64,000 bases of DNA from Streptomyces tailanensis (lineage in GTDB: Bacteria; Actinomycetota; Actinomycetes; Streptomycetales; Streptomycetaceae): NCBI RefSeq assembly GCF_008386495.1, contig NZ_VTHJ01000020.1:16165-80164 (forward strand), given 5' to 3'. The position numbers were made by a program, and so were the translations under genes. Numbering within the stretch: the first letter of the stretch is position 1; each line of letters starts with the position of its first letter. The notes beneath the pieces were generated by a model. The model was not told the origin of the DNA, made no database searches, and worked only from the letters and a program-made list of their open reading frames with translations. Positions 8,220-16,543 of this stretch are shown one piece after another.

Positions 8220-8570
8220 ATGTCTGTCACCGTCGAGCAGTACGCCCGGGCCCATGTCGTCACCGACTCCCCCGAGAACCGGGACACCGTGCCGGTCCTC
8301 CTCCGCTACGACCCCGACGACGCGCCTTCCGCCGTCCACGTCGACCTCCCCGGCCCGCACGAGTGGACCTTCCCCCGCGACCTCCTCGAACGCGGCCTGC
8401 GCGCCCCCACCACCGCCGGCCCCGTGAGCATCTGGCCCTGCGGTCGCGTCCAGGCCGTCATGGAGTTCCACTCCGCGCAGGGTGTCGAGGTGATGCAGTT
8501 CGACACGAAGGCGCTGCTGCGGTTCCTGCGGCGGACGTATACGGCGACGGGGGCACCGGTGGCGCGCTGA
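8220..8570 (+). CDS. SsgA family sporulation/cell division regulator
   Basis: A 116-residue SsgA-like protein. It has the family core from start to end: VPVLLRYDPDDAPSAVHVDLPG, the EWTFPRDLLERGLRAPT helix and loop, GPVSIWPCGRV, then VEVMQFDTKALLRFLRRTYT. SALPs occur only in morphologically complex actinomycetes and steer septum placement, peptidoglycan maturation and spore separation. Which paralogue this is (SsgA to SsgG) cannot be settled by eye. The start is ATG 8220, preceded by a GAGGAG site; the frame is open upstream, but that part shows no family similarity. It stands alone, read divergently from the cbi operon. Confidence 0.88.
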   Translation: MSVTVEQYARAHVVTDSPENRDTVPVLLRYDPDDAPSAVHVDLPGPHEWTFPRDLLERGLRAPTTAGPVSIWPCGRVQAVMEFHSAQGVEVMQFDTKALLRFLRRTYTATGAPVAR

Positions 8571-8673
8571 GTGCCGTCCGTGATCGCTGGGCAGGGTCTC
8601 CAATGGTGCAGCCATTGGCTTCGGGAAGCCGCGGAAAGCTGATTCCGGATCGGGCGTAACCACGCTGTCACGT

Positions 8674-9085
8674 ATGACCGGGCTGGTGCCCCTGTGGTCC
8701 CTCGACCGGATGTGGGTGGTGCGGCACGGGCAGAGCACGGCGAACGCCGGGCGCGCTACGCGCCCGCTCCCCCGAGGAGCCGGGCGCGGCGCGCCCGGCT
8801 GGGCGACTGGTACTACCGTCCACCGGGCGGCGAGGCCCTGACCGATGTGGTGCTGCGGGTACGGAACCTCATCACGGAGCTGGACCGGGCCGCCCCCGGA
8901 CGGCGCGTCCTGCTGGTCGCCCACGACGCGATCGCCGTCGCCGTCCGCCTCGTACTGGCCGGACTGGGCGCGTCGCCCCCCGCCCAGCTGCCCCCCCCGT
9001 CCCCAACACCTCGGTCTCGCGCTGGGACAACAACGGGGGACGGCTGCGGCTGGCGCGCTGGGGCGACACGGCGCACCTCGGCTGA
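8674..9085 (+). pseudogene. Broken histidine phosphatase (phosphoglycerate mutase-like) gene
   Basis: The beginning encodes the phosphohistidine motif (MWVVRHGQSTANA) after ATG 8674, but the core of the family, about half of the usual 200-230 residues, is gone. After about 8750 the homology resumes in a second frame (ARLGDWYYRPPGGEALTDVVLRV, then VLLVAHDAIAVAVRL with the second catalytic histidine). A run of eight C near 8991-8998 shifts it to a third frame, which ends NTSVSRWDNNG to TGA 9083-9085. So there is one internal deletion with a frame change plus one frameshift. An active enzyme is very unlikely. Confidence 0.8.
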
Positions 9086-9098
9086 GGCCAGGCCCGGG

Positions 9099-9956
9099 TT
9101 ACACGGGCACGGTGAGGGTCGCCGTGTAGCCCTTGTCCGTGCTGCCCTCGATGGTGGCGAGCTGCTGGTCGTAGCCGTCGCTGAAGATGTTGTCGGTCTC
9201 CAGGGAGAGCTGGCTCAGGTTCTGGACGCTCTGGCTGTAGCCGTCCGTCGCAAACACGGTGTCGCAGACGTCCTTGGGGAAGGCGAGCTGCGAGGTGGCG
9301 ACGATGTTCTGGGCGGCGGTGGCGTCGTCCAGGCTGCCGTACACCTCGAAGTGGATGTGCGGCCAGCGGCCCGTGTAGCAGGCGGGGAAGATCGACGTGA
9401 AGGTGACCTGGCCCTTGTCGTCGGTTTCCTGGACGCCGCGCAGGTAGTTCTCCTCGGTGACGCCCTCGGAGTAGAGGGAGTAGTTGCCCTCCCGGTCGCA
9501 GTGCCAGAGGTAGACGGCGGCGCCCTCCTTGGGCGTCTCGCACCCGGAGGCCTGGTCCACGACGGTCAGGGTGATCGTCAGCGGAATGCCCTCGGCGACA
9601 CCGCTCGCCGAACCGAAGCTCTTCGTGATGTCGCTGCGCACGACACCGCTCTCCTTGAGGACGTTGACGCCGTTCGACCCGTCACCGGGGTACGGCCCGG
9701 CCGTCTCGTTCGGAATGGTCTCGCAGGCGGCGTCGGAGGAGCCGGAGGAGGAGGTACCGGAGGAGGACGACGAGGACGAGCTCGACGAGGCGGTGCTCGA
9801 CTCGTCCGACGAACAGGCCGCCAGCAGCGGGGCCATGCTCGCGCCGGCGAGCAGCCTGATCATGCGGCGGCGGGCGAACATGGGGATGTCGTGGGCGAGC
9901 CCACCGTCGATCTCGTGCTCGTGCTCGTGGTGGTGTCCGATGGGTGCTTTGCTCAT
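9099..9956 (-). CDS. Exported intradiol ring-cleavage dioxygenase-like lipoprotein
   Basis: A 285-residue protein. Its N-terminus is rich in His and Glu (GHHHEHEHEID), followed by a Tat-like signal (ARRRMIRLLAGASMAPLL) with lipobox LLAAC and a long serine linker (about residues 52-72). The rest is an intradiol dioxygenase beta-sandwich: NETAGPYPGDG, AAVYLWHCDREGNYS, and ACYTGRWPHIHFEVYG, which supplies the Tyr and paired His ligands of the non-haem iron. Cytoplasmic relatives open catechol or protocatechuate rings. An extracellular, membrane-anchored version may act on lignin- or humus-derived aromatics; that is inference. The stop sits 13 bp from the end of the broken phosphatase gene. Confidence 0.85.
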   Translation of the reverse strand: MSKAPIGHHHEHEHEIDGGLAHDIPMFARRRMIRLLAGASMAPLLAACSSDESSTASSSSSSSSSSGTSSSGSSDAACETIPNETAGPYPGDGSNGVNVLKESGVVRSDITKSFGSASGVAEGIPLTITLTVVDQASGCETPKEGAAVYLWHCDREGNYSLYSEGVTEENYLRGVQETDDKGQVTFTSIFPACYTGRWPHIHFEVYGSLDDATAAQNIVATSQLAFPKDVCDTVFATDGYSQSVQNLSQLSLETDNIFSDGYDQQLATIEGSTDKGYTATLTVPV

Positions 9957-9987
9957 GATGTCGAACCGCGCTTTCCAAATGTTCCCG

Positions 9988-10188
9988 TCATGGAATGCGC
10001 GTGATGCTATGAGCGCTTCCTGTGCGCTTACCAGGTATCCACCATGGGTCCCTTGTCAACGCATCCGGTACGACCGGCGCGTCCGGCAGCGCCGACAGGG
10101 CATCGGACTTGCTGAGCCAGCTGTCGAACACACCGCGGAACAGCGGGTGGTGGTCCTGGGTCGACAGTGAACGCCGCACGGTAGCCAT
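9988..10188 (-). CDS. Small hypothetical protein, possibly an N-terminal remnant
   Basis: A 66-residue open frame starting at ATG 10188 with AAGGGG seven bases before it, divergent from the MocR regulator 90 bp away. The sequence MATVRRSLSTQDHHPLFRGV reads like the start of a soluble protein. I recognise no family, and the end (DPWWIPGKRTGSAHSI) looks random. MocR regulators usually control a divergent metabolic gene, so this may be the remaining head of that gene after deletion. The rest of the gap from 9957 to 10278 shows no other gene. Confidence 0.35.
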   Translation of the reverse strand: MATVRRSLSTQDHHPLFRGVFDSWLSKSDALSALPDAPVVPDALTRDPWWIPGKRTGSAHSITRIP

Positions 10189-10278
10189 GACATCCCCTTC
10201 TCAGGTCTTGTCGCTCGCAGTTCAGGTCCTACCGAACCGAAGCTACTGAGAATTGGCTCGCTGCTACTGTCCAATGTC

Positions 10279-11709
10279 ATGCGGGAATCACAGACCAATC
10301 CACCGACCAATCTGGCGGGAGATCTCCTGCTCCACCTGGACGACCGACCCGGCGAAGGACCGCTACCGCTGCACGAGCGGGTGAAGCGGGCGCTGCGCAG
10401 GGCGATCAGGGAGGGCCGTATCGAGGTCGGCACCGCCCTCCCGCCCAGCCGGCAACTCGCCGCCGACCTCGGCTGTTCACGCTGGGCGGTGACCGAGGCG
10501 TACAGCCAGCTCGTGGCCGAGGGATACCTGGAGGCCCGGACGGGCTCCGCGACCCGCGTGCGCTGGTCGAACACCGCCGAAGCCGACGCCCGACGCCGTA
10601 CGACACACCCCGCCACCGAGGCCCGCTACGACCTCGCACCGGGCCTGCCGGATCTGCGCGCGTTCCCCCGACGCCGCTGGGCGGACGCCGTCCGCGCGCA
10701 GGTGACGACGGCGGCGTTCACGGAGTTCGACTACCCGCCGCCCGGCGGTCATGTCCGCCTCAGACGTCTGCTGGCCGAGTACCTGGCCCGCTCCCGAGAC
10801 GTCTCCGCAACCGCGCAGGACATAACGATGTGTACGAGCGTGACGGACGGAGTACGACGCATCTGCCACGCCCTGCGCGCTCAGGGCATCACGGCGGTCG
10901 GATGCGAGGAACCAGGCTGGACACGCCTACGTGAGGTGATCCGAGCCGCGGGCCTGACTCCGGTCCCCATCCGCACGGACGAAGACGGCCTGCGCACAGA
11001 CGACCTGGCCGGACACATCGGCCTACGGGCCGTACTGACCACCCCGGCGCACCAGTTCCCCCTCGGCACGGTCCTGGTCCCCGAACGACGCGCCGCCCTG
11101 CTGCACTGGGCCCGCCAGGTGGACGGCGTCGTACTGGAGGACGACTACGACGCGGAGTTCCGTTACGACCGCCGCCCGGTCGCAGCGATCCAGGGCATGG
11201 ACCCGTCCCGGGTCATCCTCTTCAAATCGCTCAGCAAGATCCTCTCCCCCGCGCTCGGCATCGGCTGGATCGTCGCCCCACCCCGCTGGACCAACCACCT
11301 CCACGAAACCGACCAGGCGGCGACCCAGCCGTCAACGATCGACCAACTGGCCTTCGCCACGCTGCTGGAATCCGGCGCGTACGACCGCCACCTACGGGCC
11401 TGCCGCCGGCGCTACCGCAACCGCCGTGACGCCCTGGTCCAGGCCCTGGCCGCCGAAATGAGCGGCGACATGATCTCCGGCATCGCAGCCGGCCTCCACC
11501 TCATCCTCCGCCTGCCCCCGACCGTGAACCCCGCGTCCGTGGTCAGTGCGGCAGCCACCCGCTCCGTACGAGTCGCCGACCTCGCCGCGTACCACGCCAC
11601 CGACGCCCACACCGACCACGGCCTGGTCCTCGGCTACGGCAACTTGGCCGACGGCATGGTGACCGAGGCGGTACGGCGGCTTCGCGAGGCGATCGAGGAG
11701 AGCCGATAG
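10279..11709 (+). CDS. MocR/PdxR-type regulator (GntR winged helix fused to aminotransferase-like domain)
   Basis: A 476-residue protein with the MocR architecture. An N-terminal GntR winged helix (about residues 30-95: PLPLHERVKRALRRAIREGRI, then LPPSRQLAADLGCSRWAVTEAYSQL) joins by a linker to a fold-type I aminotransferase domain. The PLP lysine lies in FKSLSKILSPALGIGW, and the aspartate contact is in VVLEDDYDAEFRYD. Such proteins use PLP or an amino-acid adduct as effector, and most control vitamin B6 synthesis or amino-acid metabolism. Here the divergent partner is only a short open frame, so the target is not evident. The start is ATG 10279. Confidence 0.9.
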   Translation: MRESQTNPPTNLAGDLLLHLDDRPGEGPLPLHERVKRALRRAIREGRIEVGTALPPSRQLAADLGCSRWAVTEAYSQLVAEGYLEARTGSATRVRWSNTAEADARRRTTHPATEARYDLAPGLPDLRAFPRRRWADAVRAQVTTAAFTEFDYPPPGGHVRLRRLLAEYLARSRDVSATAQDITMCTSVTDGVRRICHALRAQGITAVGCEEPGWTRLREVIRAAGLTPVPIRTDEDGLRTDDLAGHIGLRAVLTTPAHQFPLGTVLVPERRAALLHWARQVDGVVLEDDYDAEFRYDRRPVAAIQGMDPSRVILFKSLSKILSPALGIGWIVAPPRWTNHLHETDQAATQPSTIDQLAFATLLESGAYDRHLRACRRRYRNRRDALVQALAAEMSGDMISGIAAGLHLILRLPPTVNPASVVSAAATRSVRVADLAAYHATDAHTDHGLVLGYGNLADGMVTEAVRRLREAIEESR

Positions 11710-11728
11710 CGCGCGAGGCGCTCCGCGG

Positions 11729-11980
11729 TCACGACGCAGCCGACAGCATCACGATCAGAAACAGCACGACAGGCGCACCAAGCATCGTGGCCAGGTGGGC
11801 GAGCAGGGTCCGGCCCATGCCCAACACCGAGAACAGCACCAGCCCACCCACGAGCCAGTAACCGTAGATCCGGCCGGCGACACCCCAGGCGTCGGCCTCC
11901 TCTTCGCGGGTCGTGGGCTCGAGGAACAGCACCCCGACCGCCGTCAGGAGAAGAACCCCGCACAGCAACAGGTCCCCCAC
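11729..11980 (-). CDS. Small membrane protein of unknown function
   Basis: 83 residues with three hydrophobic helices: LLLCGVLLLTAVGVLFL, then IYGYWLVGGLVLFSVLGMG, and LATMLGAPVVLFLIVMLS. An acidic loop (EPTTREEEADAW) lies between the first two. It begins at GTG 11980 and is convergent with the MocR regulator, 19 bp from its end. No family was recognised. The residue pattern is that of a real integral membrane protein, not a shadow of another gene, and nothing else occupies this stretch. Confidence 0.6.
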   Translation of the reverse strand: MGDLLLCGVLLLTAVGVLFLEPTTREEEADAWGVAGRIYGYWLVGGLVLFSVLGMGRTLLAHLATMLGAPVVLFLIVMLSAAS

Positions 11981-12021
11981 CCCCCACGACGACCGCGACC
12001 GGTCTGTCCGCTGGGCGGACT

Positions 12022-12291
12022 ATGTCACGCACGGCTGACATACGAGACGAAGTCGGCCCAGGCAGTGGCGGCAAGACCCACGACTACCCCCTGCTCGGCA
12101 TCCCCATCTACGCGATCTTCGACCCTCGTACCGGTGAAGGCGCCGTCCTCACCGACATCCACCCCACCCCCGACGGCCCCCGCTACGCGACCCGCAAGGA
12201 CTTTCTCTACGGTGAGGACGTCACCATCGGCGACTGGACGATCCCGACGGATGACCTCCCGCGTTACCCGGACAAGCACAAGACCAAGTAG
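12022..12291 (+). pseudogene. C-terminal remnant of a Uma2-family (DUF820) endonuclease
   Basis: The 89-residue frame from ATG 12022 begins with unrelated residues. From about GGKTHDYPLLG onward it matches the last third of Streptomyces Uma2 proteins: GIPIYAIFDPRTGEGAVL, then PRYATRKDFLYGEDVTIGDW. The N-terminal two thirds, which hold most of the PD-(D/E)XK catalytic site, are absent. Intact relatives are near 190 residues. It is best read as a truncated, inactive copy; the start codon may be fortuitous. Confidence 0.65.
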
Positions 12292-12328
12292 CACCCACTG
12301 GGGGGGAGCCACCCACCCCAGCACCCCC

Positions 12329-13204
12329 TCAAGCCACCAACCCCCGAACCTCCTCCCCCACAAACCGCACGAACCCCTCCGGGTCCGGTTCATCCCCCGT
12401 CGGCTGAAGGATCACCGTGTCCGCGCCGGCCTCGGCCAACCGCTGCACGGCCTTGGCGACAGCGCCCGCGTCCCCGGCGACGCCGAGATCCGGGACGGAG
12501 TCCAGCCCCTCGGCCACCAGTTCGGCGCGGAGGCGGGCGGTGGCGTCCGGGCCGGTGGCTGTGAGGAGGTAGACGGCCACCTCGTGCGGGTCGGTACGGT
12601 CGGCCGACTCCCGGCCCTCGTCGATGAGTTGGCGTGCCCGGCGGACGCCGTCCGGGGGCGTCCCCGCGTGCAGGATCGTGCCGTCCGCCGCCTCCCCGGT
12701 CAGGCGCAACGTACGCGGACCGGTGGCACCGGCGAGTACCGGTACGGCAGCCTCCGGGGGCCAGTCCAAGGCGACGTCGTCCAGCTTGACGTAGCGGCCG
12801 TCGACCGAAACCCGCTCGCCGCGCAGCAACGCACGTAGCGCCGCCAGATGTTCGCGGAGCAGCATCAGCGGGGACTCGACCCGCGCTCCGACCTGGCCCA
12901 TCCAGTCCTGCACGCCATGCCCGACGCCGACGATGGCGCGGCCGCCCGGGAACATGCGGTGGAGGGTGGCCACCTCCATCGCGGTGATGGCGACGTTGCG
13001 GAGCGGGACCGGCAGGAGGCCTACGCCGATCCGTACCCGTTCGGTCCAGGCGAGGGCGGCCGCCGCCGTCGAGAGGCCGCCCTCCCTGAAGCAGTCCTCC
13101 CACAGCCAGAGTTCTTCCAGGCCTGACTCGTCCGCGAGGCGGGCGACCTCGCGGAGGCGCTCGGGGGGCAGTTGGGGGCGGAACACGGCACCGAGTCCAG
13201 TCAT
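12329..13204 (-). CDS. LLM class F420-dependent oxidoreductase
   Basis: A 291-residue TIM-barrel protein of the luciferase-like monooxygenase family, in the F420-dependent branch. It shows FRPQLPPERLREVARLADESG at the start, ELWLWEDCF, the VRIGVGLLPVPLRNVA strand-helix, FPGGRAIVGVGHG, and the C-terminal VILQPTGDEPDPEGF. The substrate is unknown. It starts at ATG 13204 with AGGAAG upstream; the long inverted repeat at 13210-13260 covers that ribosome-binding site and could mask it in the mRNA. It lies downstream of the MMPL transporter on the same strand, but a strong terminator between them suggests separate transcription. Confidence 0.85.
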   Translation of the reverse strand: MTGLGAVFRPQLPPERLREVARLADESGLEELWLWEDCFREGGLSTAAAALAWTERVRIGVGLLPVPLRNVAITAMEVATLHRMFPGGRAIVGVGHGVQDWMGQVGARVESPLMLLREHLAALRALLRGERVSVDGRYVKLDDVALDWPPEAAVPVLAGATGPRTLRLTGEAADGTILHAGTPPDGVRRARQLIDEGRESADRTDPHEVAVYLLTATGPDATARLRAELVAEGLDSVPDLGVAGDAGAVAKAVQRLAEAGADTVILQPTGDEPDPEGFVRFVGEEVRGLVA

Positions 13205-13209
13205 GGGGT

Positions 13210-13260
13210 ACTTCCTGTCCGCCGGGCGGGCGGGGCATACACGCCCGCCGGGCAGGAAGT
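13210..13260 (-). promoter_or_regulatory. Inverted repeat covering the ribosome-binding site of the LLM oxidoreductase gene
   Basis: The left arm acttcctgtccgccgggcg and the right arm cgcccgccgggcaggaagt form an imperfect 19-20 bp hairpin with a short loop. In the minus-strand transcript the 3' arm holds AGGAAG, six bases before ATG 13204. The structure may limit translation, or may simply be an intergenic repeat. Confidence 0.5.
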
Positions 13261-13278
13261 CCCTCACTTCACGCAGGA

Positions 13279-13318
13279 AGCCGGTGAGGGCTCCCGTCCC
13301 CACGGGCCCTCACCGGCT
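13279..13318 (-). terminator. Rho-independent-like terminator after the MMPL gene
   Basis: Perfect 13-bp arms AGCCGGTGAGGGC (13279-13291) and GCCCTCACCGGCT (13306-13318) with a 14-base loop, 24 bp beyond the MMPL stop. There is no U-run, as is usual in Streptomyces. Confidence 0.8.
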
Positions 13319-13341
13319 GGTCCTACCCGGAAGCGGTCGCG

Positions 13342-15597
13342 TCAGGCGCGTACCAGTTCCTCGTCCTTGTCCTCTCCTGCTTCATCGGACTCGTCGGCGT
13401 TCTCCGGCGCGTCGTCCTGCGTCCGCAGGCCCTCGCCCTCCACGTCTACGTTCGGCAGGGCGCGGTCCAGCCACTTCGGCAGCCACCAGGCCTTGTCGCC
13501 GAGGAGGGCGAGTACGGCGGGGACGATGGCCATGCGGACCACGAACGCGTCGAAGAAGACGGCGATCGCGAGGCCGAAGCCGATCATCTTCACCATCGAC
13601 TCGCTGGAGGTGATGAAGCCCGCGAAGACCGCCATCATGATGATCGCCGCGGCCGTCACCACGCGGGCGCCGTGCCTGAAGCCGGTCACGACGGCCTGGG
13701 TGGGCTTCTCCCCGTGGACGTACGCCTCGCGCATGCGGGTGACGAGGAAGACCTCGTAGTCCATCGCCAGGCCGAAGACGACGCCCACCATGAAGATCGG
13801 CATCATCGCCATGATCGGGCCGGTCTCCTCGACGCCGATGACGCCCGACAGCCAGCCCCACTGGAAGACCGCGACGACGGCGCCCAGCGCGGCGAGCACG
13901 CTCAGCAGGAAGCCGAGGGCCGCCTTCAGAGGGACCAGGATCGAGCGGAAGACCAGGATGAGGAGGAGGAAGGCAAGGCCGACGACGAGACCCAGGTACG
14001 GGATCAGGGCGTCGTTCAACTTCTGCGAGAAGTCGATGTTCATCGCCGTGGTGCCGGTGACCAGCACCTCCGCGTCCGTGTCGGCCTTGATGCCGGCGCC
14101 GACGTCACGGATGGAGTGGACCAGGTCCTCGGTCTGGGTCGAGGAGGGCTTGGAGTCCGGGATGACGGTGATGATGAAGGTGTCCCCGGCCTTGTTGGGC
14201 GTCGCCGGGGTCACCGTCACGACGTCCTTCAGGCCCTTGATCTCGTCGCCCACCTTGGTGGCGGCCGCCTGCGGGTCGGCGCTGGCGCCGGCGTCGACCA
14301 CGAGCATCAACGGGCCGTTGAAACCGGGGCCGAAGCCCTCCGACAGGAGGTCGTAGGCGCGGCGCTGGGTGGTGGACGTGGGCTGCGAGCCGTCGTCGGG
14401 CAGGCCCAGTTCCAGCGAGGTGGCCGGGACCGCTACGGCGCCGAGGCCGACGATCCCGAGGAGCAGTACGGCGACGGGGCGACGGACGACGAAGCTCGCC
14501 CAGCGCGTACCCATGTTGGGCTTGGCCTGCTGTCCCTGGCTCTCCGGGGTCGCGGCCTTCCTGCGGCCGAACCGCTTGCCCTTCGCACCCACCGGCTGGA
14601 CCTTCTTGCCCGCATAGCCGAGCAGGGCCGGGATCATGGTCAGGGCGATCAGTACGGCGATGACGACCGTGCCCGCCGCCGCGACGCCCATCTTGGTCAG
14701 CATCGGGACACCGACGACCGAGAGGCCGGCCAGGGCGATCACGACCGTCAGGCCCGCGAAGACCACCGCGGAGCCCGCCGTGCCGGTGGCCCGTCCGATG
14801 GCCTCCTCACGGTCGCGGCCCTCGGCCAGCTCGGCCCGGTAGCGGGAGACGATGAAGAGGGCGTAGTCGATGCCGACCGCGAGGCCGATCATCGCCGCCA
14901 GCGTGGACGTGGTGGAGCCCAGATCCAGGGCGTTGGCGAGGGCGGTGATGGTGGCGACGCCGATGCCCACGCCGATGATCGCCGTCAGCAGCGGCAGTCC
15001 GGCCGCGACCAGCGAGCCCAGGGTGATCACGAGGACGACCGCGGCGATGGCGATACCGATGATCTCGCCGACCCCGGCCTCCGCGGCCGCCTGCAGCGCA
15101 TCACCGCCGACGTCGACGGTCAGCCCGTCGTCCCGCGCGTGCTGCGCCGCCTCGTTCAGGGCCTCCCGCGACGACTCCTTCAGCTCCATGCCGGGGACGT
15201 CGTAGCTCACCTGCAGGTAGGCGACCGTGCCGTCCTGGGAGACGGCCTGGCTCTGGTACGGGTCGGTGACGGAGGCGACCTCGGAGCCGGTGCCCAGCTC
15301 CTTGACGGTCTCCTCGACGCTCGCCTTGTTGGCGGCGTCCGTCATCTTCTCGCCCTCGGGGGCCTTGAAGACGACCCGGGCGGTGCCGCCGTCGGCGCTC
15401 ATGCCGGGGAAGCGCTCGTCCAGCAGGTCGAAGGCCCTCTGCGCCTCGGTGCCGGGGATGGAGAAGGAGGTCGAGCCCGCGGAGGGCGCGGTGGCGGCGC
15501 CGACGCCCGCGAGCGTCAGCAGAGCCACCCAGAGGAGGGCGACGAAGCGTCGTCGCCGGAAGGCGAGACGGCCCAGTTTGTAGAGGAATGTGGCCAC
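13342..15597 (-). CDS. MMPL family RND-type transporter
   Basis: A 751-residue membrane transporter with the MMPL arrangement: one N-terminal helix, a large extracytoplasmic domain, six helices, a second outer domain and five or six more helices. The paired family signatures are present as GIDYALFIVSRYR in the first half and AMDYEVFLVTRMRE in the second. The tail is acidic (EDAPENADESDEAGEDKDEE). Relatives export lipids, siderophores or drugs using proton motive force. The start is GTG 15597. The TetR gene lies 189 bp upstream on the same strand, so a self-regulated tetR-mmpL efflux operon is likely. Confidence 0.92.
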   Translation of the reverse strand: MATFLYKLGRLAFRRRRFVALLWVALLTLAGVGAATAPSAGSTSFSIPGTEAQRAFDLLDERFPGMSADGGTARVVFKAPEGEKMTDAANKASVEETVKELGTGSEVASVTDPYQSQAVSQDGTVAYLQVSYDVPGMELKESSREALNEAAQHARDDGLTVDVGGDALQAAAEAGVGEIIGIAIAAVVLVITLGSLVAAGLPLLTAIIGVGIGVATITALANALDLGSTTSTLAAMIGLAVGIDYALFIVSRYRAELAEGRDREEAIGRATGTAGSAVVFAGLTVVIALAGLSVVGVPMLTKMGVAAAGTVVIAVLIALTMIPALLGYAGKKVQPVGAKGKRFGRRKAATPESQGQQAKPNMGTRWASFVVRRPVAVLLLGIVGLGAVAVPATSLELGLPDDGSQPTSTTQRRAYDLLSEGFGPGFNGPLMLVVDAGASADPQAAATKVGDEIKGLKDVVTVTPATPNKAGDTFIITVIPDSKPSSTQTEDLVHSIRDVGAGIKADTDAEVLVTGTTAMNIDFSQKLNDALIPYLGLVVGLAFLLLILVFRSILVPLKAALGFLLSVLAALGAVVAVFQWGWLSGVIGVEETGPIMAMMPIFMVGVVFGLAMDYEVFLVTRMREAYVHGEKPTQAVVTGFRHGARVVTAAAIIMMAVFAGFITSSESMVKMIGFGLAIAVFFDAFVVRMAIVPAVLALLGDKAWWLPKWLDRALPNVDVEGEGLRTQDDAPENADESDEAGEDKDEELVRA

Positions 15598-15705
15598 GGG
15601 GCGTACTCCCGTTCAGGTCGTGGACGTGCAGGAGGGCAGGACGGATCAGCCCATGCCAAAGGCGGGGATGGGAAAGAGAGGCAGGGGTGATCAGCCCGAC
15701 GACGA

Positions 15706-15750
15706 TGGGGGGTCCCCCCGGCCCGAGCGGAGCCGAGGGCTGGGGGAGGT
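15706..15750. repeat. Streptomyces REP-like element, copy 1
   Basis: A GGGGGGTCCCCCC core followed by cgagcggagccgag and a G-rich tail. A second copy lies at 40971-41014. It sits between the tetR and mmpL genes. Confidence 0.55.
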
Positions 15751-15785
15751 GGCGTCAGGTGGGATTTCTTGCCAACTGCGGGGAT

Positions 15786-16391
15786 TTACCGGGTGGTTGA
15801 CACGCCGAGGGCAGGGAGGACCACGGCGTCGAGGTACGAACGGAGGAAGCTCTGCGTCGGCGGCTGATCGTCGATCATGCCCCGTGCGACGAAGGCACCG
15901 ACGAACATGTGCAGCACATACTCGACGGCGGGGTTGTCCGGACGGACCTCACCCCGGTCGACGGCGCGCTGCACCACGCGGCGGAGCTCCGCCATCTCCG
16001 GCTCGATGATCAACTCACGGAAGGCCTTCAGCAGGTCGGGATTTCCGTGGACCGCCATGGCCAGACCCCGCATCAGCGCGTTGTTCTGTTCCATGGCGCA
16101 CTCATCGGTACCACTCACCAGAGTGTGCAGATCACCCCGCAGGGATCCGGTGTCGACATCGGCGATGTTGGTGTGCGGCTTGTTGGCCCGCATCGCCTTC
16201 GCCACCAGCTCGGCCTTGCCGCCCCACTGGCGGTAGAGCGTGGCCTTGCTGGACCGGGTGCGTGCGGCCACGGCGTCCATGGTCAGGGCGTCGTAGCCGA
16301 CCTCCCGGAGCAGGTCGAGGACGGCCGCGTAGAGCTCGGCCTCGCGCTCGGGCGTAAGTCGACTGCGGCGCACCGTCGCGGTCTCAGTCAT
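15786..16391 (-). CDS. TetR family regulator of the MMPL transporter
   Basis: A 201-residue TetR-type repressor. Its N-terminal DNA-binding domain (LTPEREAELYAAVLDLLREVGYDALTMDAVAARTRSSKATLYRQW) carries the helix-turn-helix near residues 30-52; the rest is helical and binds an unknown ligand. The start was set at ATG 16391, where GGGGAGTGGG precedes it. The mmpL gene follows on the same strand. Two near-identical palindromes, at 16482-16496 and 16529-16543, lie 90-150 bp upstream and fit as its own operators. It therefore probably represses itself and the transporter until a substrate of the pump binds. Confidence 0.88.
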   Translation of the reverse strand: MTETATVRRSRLTPEREAELYAAVLDLLREVGYDALTMDAVAARTRSSKATLYRQWGGKAELVAKAMRANKPHTNIADVDTGSLRGDLHTLVSGTDECAMEQNNALMRGLAMAVHGNPDLLKAFRELIIEPEMAELRRVVQRAVDRGEVRPDNPAVEYVLHMFVGAFVARGMIDDQPPTQSFLRSYLDAVVLPALGVSTTR

Positions 16392-16481
16392 CCCACTCCC
16401 CTTACTCCGGCTGCACGTTCGAGACGACAAGGCTACCGGCCGCGCGCACAAAGGCACGGGCCTAACAACCCCGCATCGCGA

Positions 16482-16496
16482 ACGAAACGGTTTCGT
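16482..16496. promoter_or_regulatory. TetR operator candidate O1
   Basis: ACGAAAC-G-GTTTCGT, a perfect 15-bp palindrome about an unpaired centre, upstream of the tetR-mmpL pair. The same motif recurs 47 bp away. Confidence 0.75.
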
Positions 16497-16528
16497 ACGC
16501 TTACGAAGATACCCCGAGACTCAAGAAA

Positions 16529-16543
16529 ACGAAACCGTTTCGT
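16529..16543. promoter_or_regulatory. TetR operator candidate O2
   Basis: ACGAAAC-C-GTTTCGT, identical to O1 except for the centre base. The two lie in the divergent region between tetR and the tricorn-type protease, so the regulator could also affect the protease gene. Confidence 0.75.

Noticed and set aside
13672..15690. Long plus-strand open frame opposite the MMPL gene
   Set aside because: Its translation is rich in Asp, Gly, Arg and His with no family pattern; it mirrors the codon bias of the transporter on the other strand.
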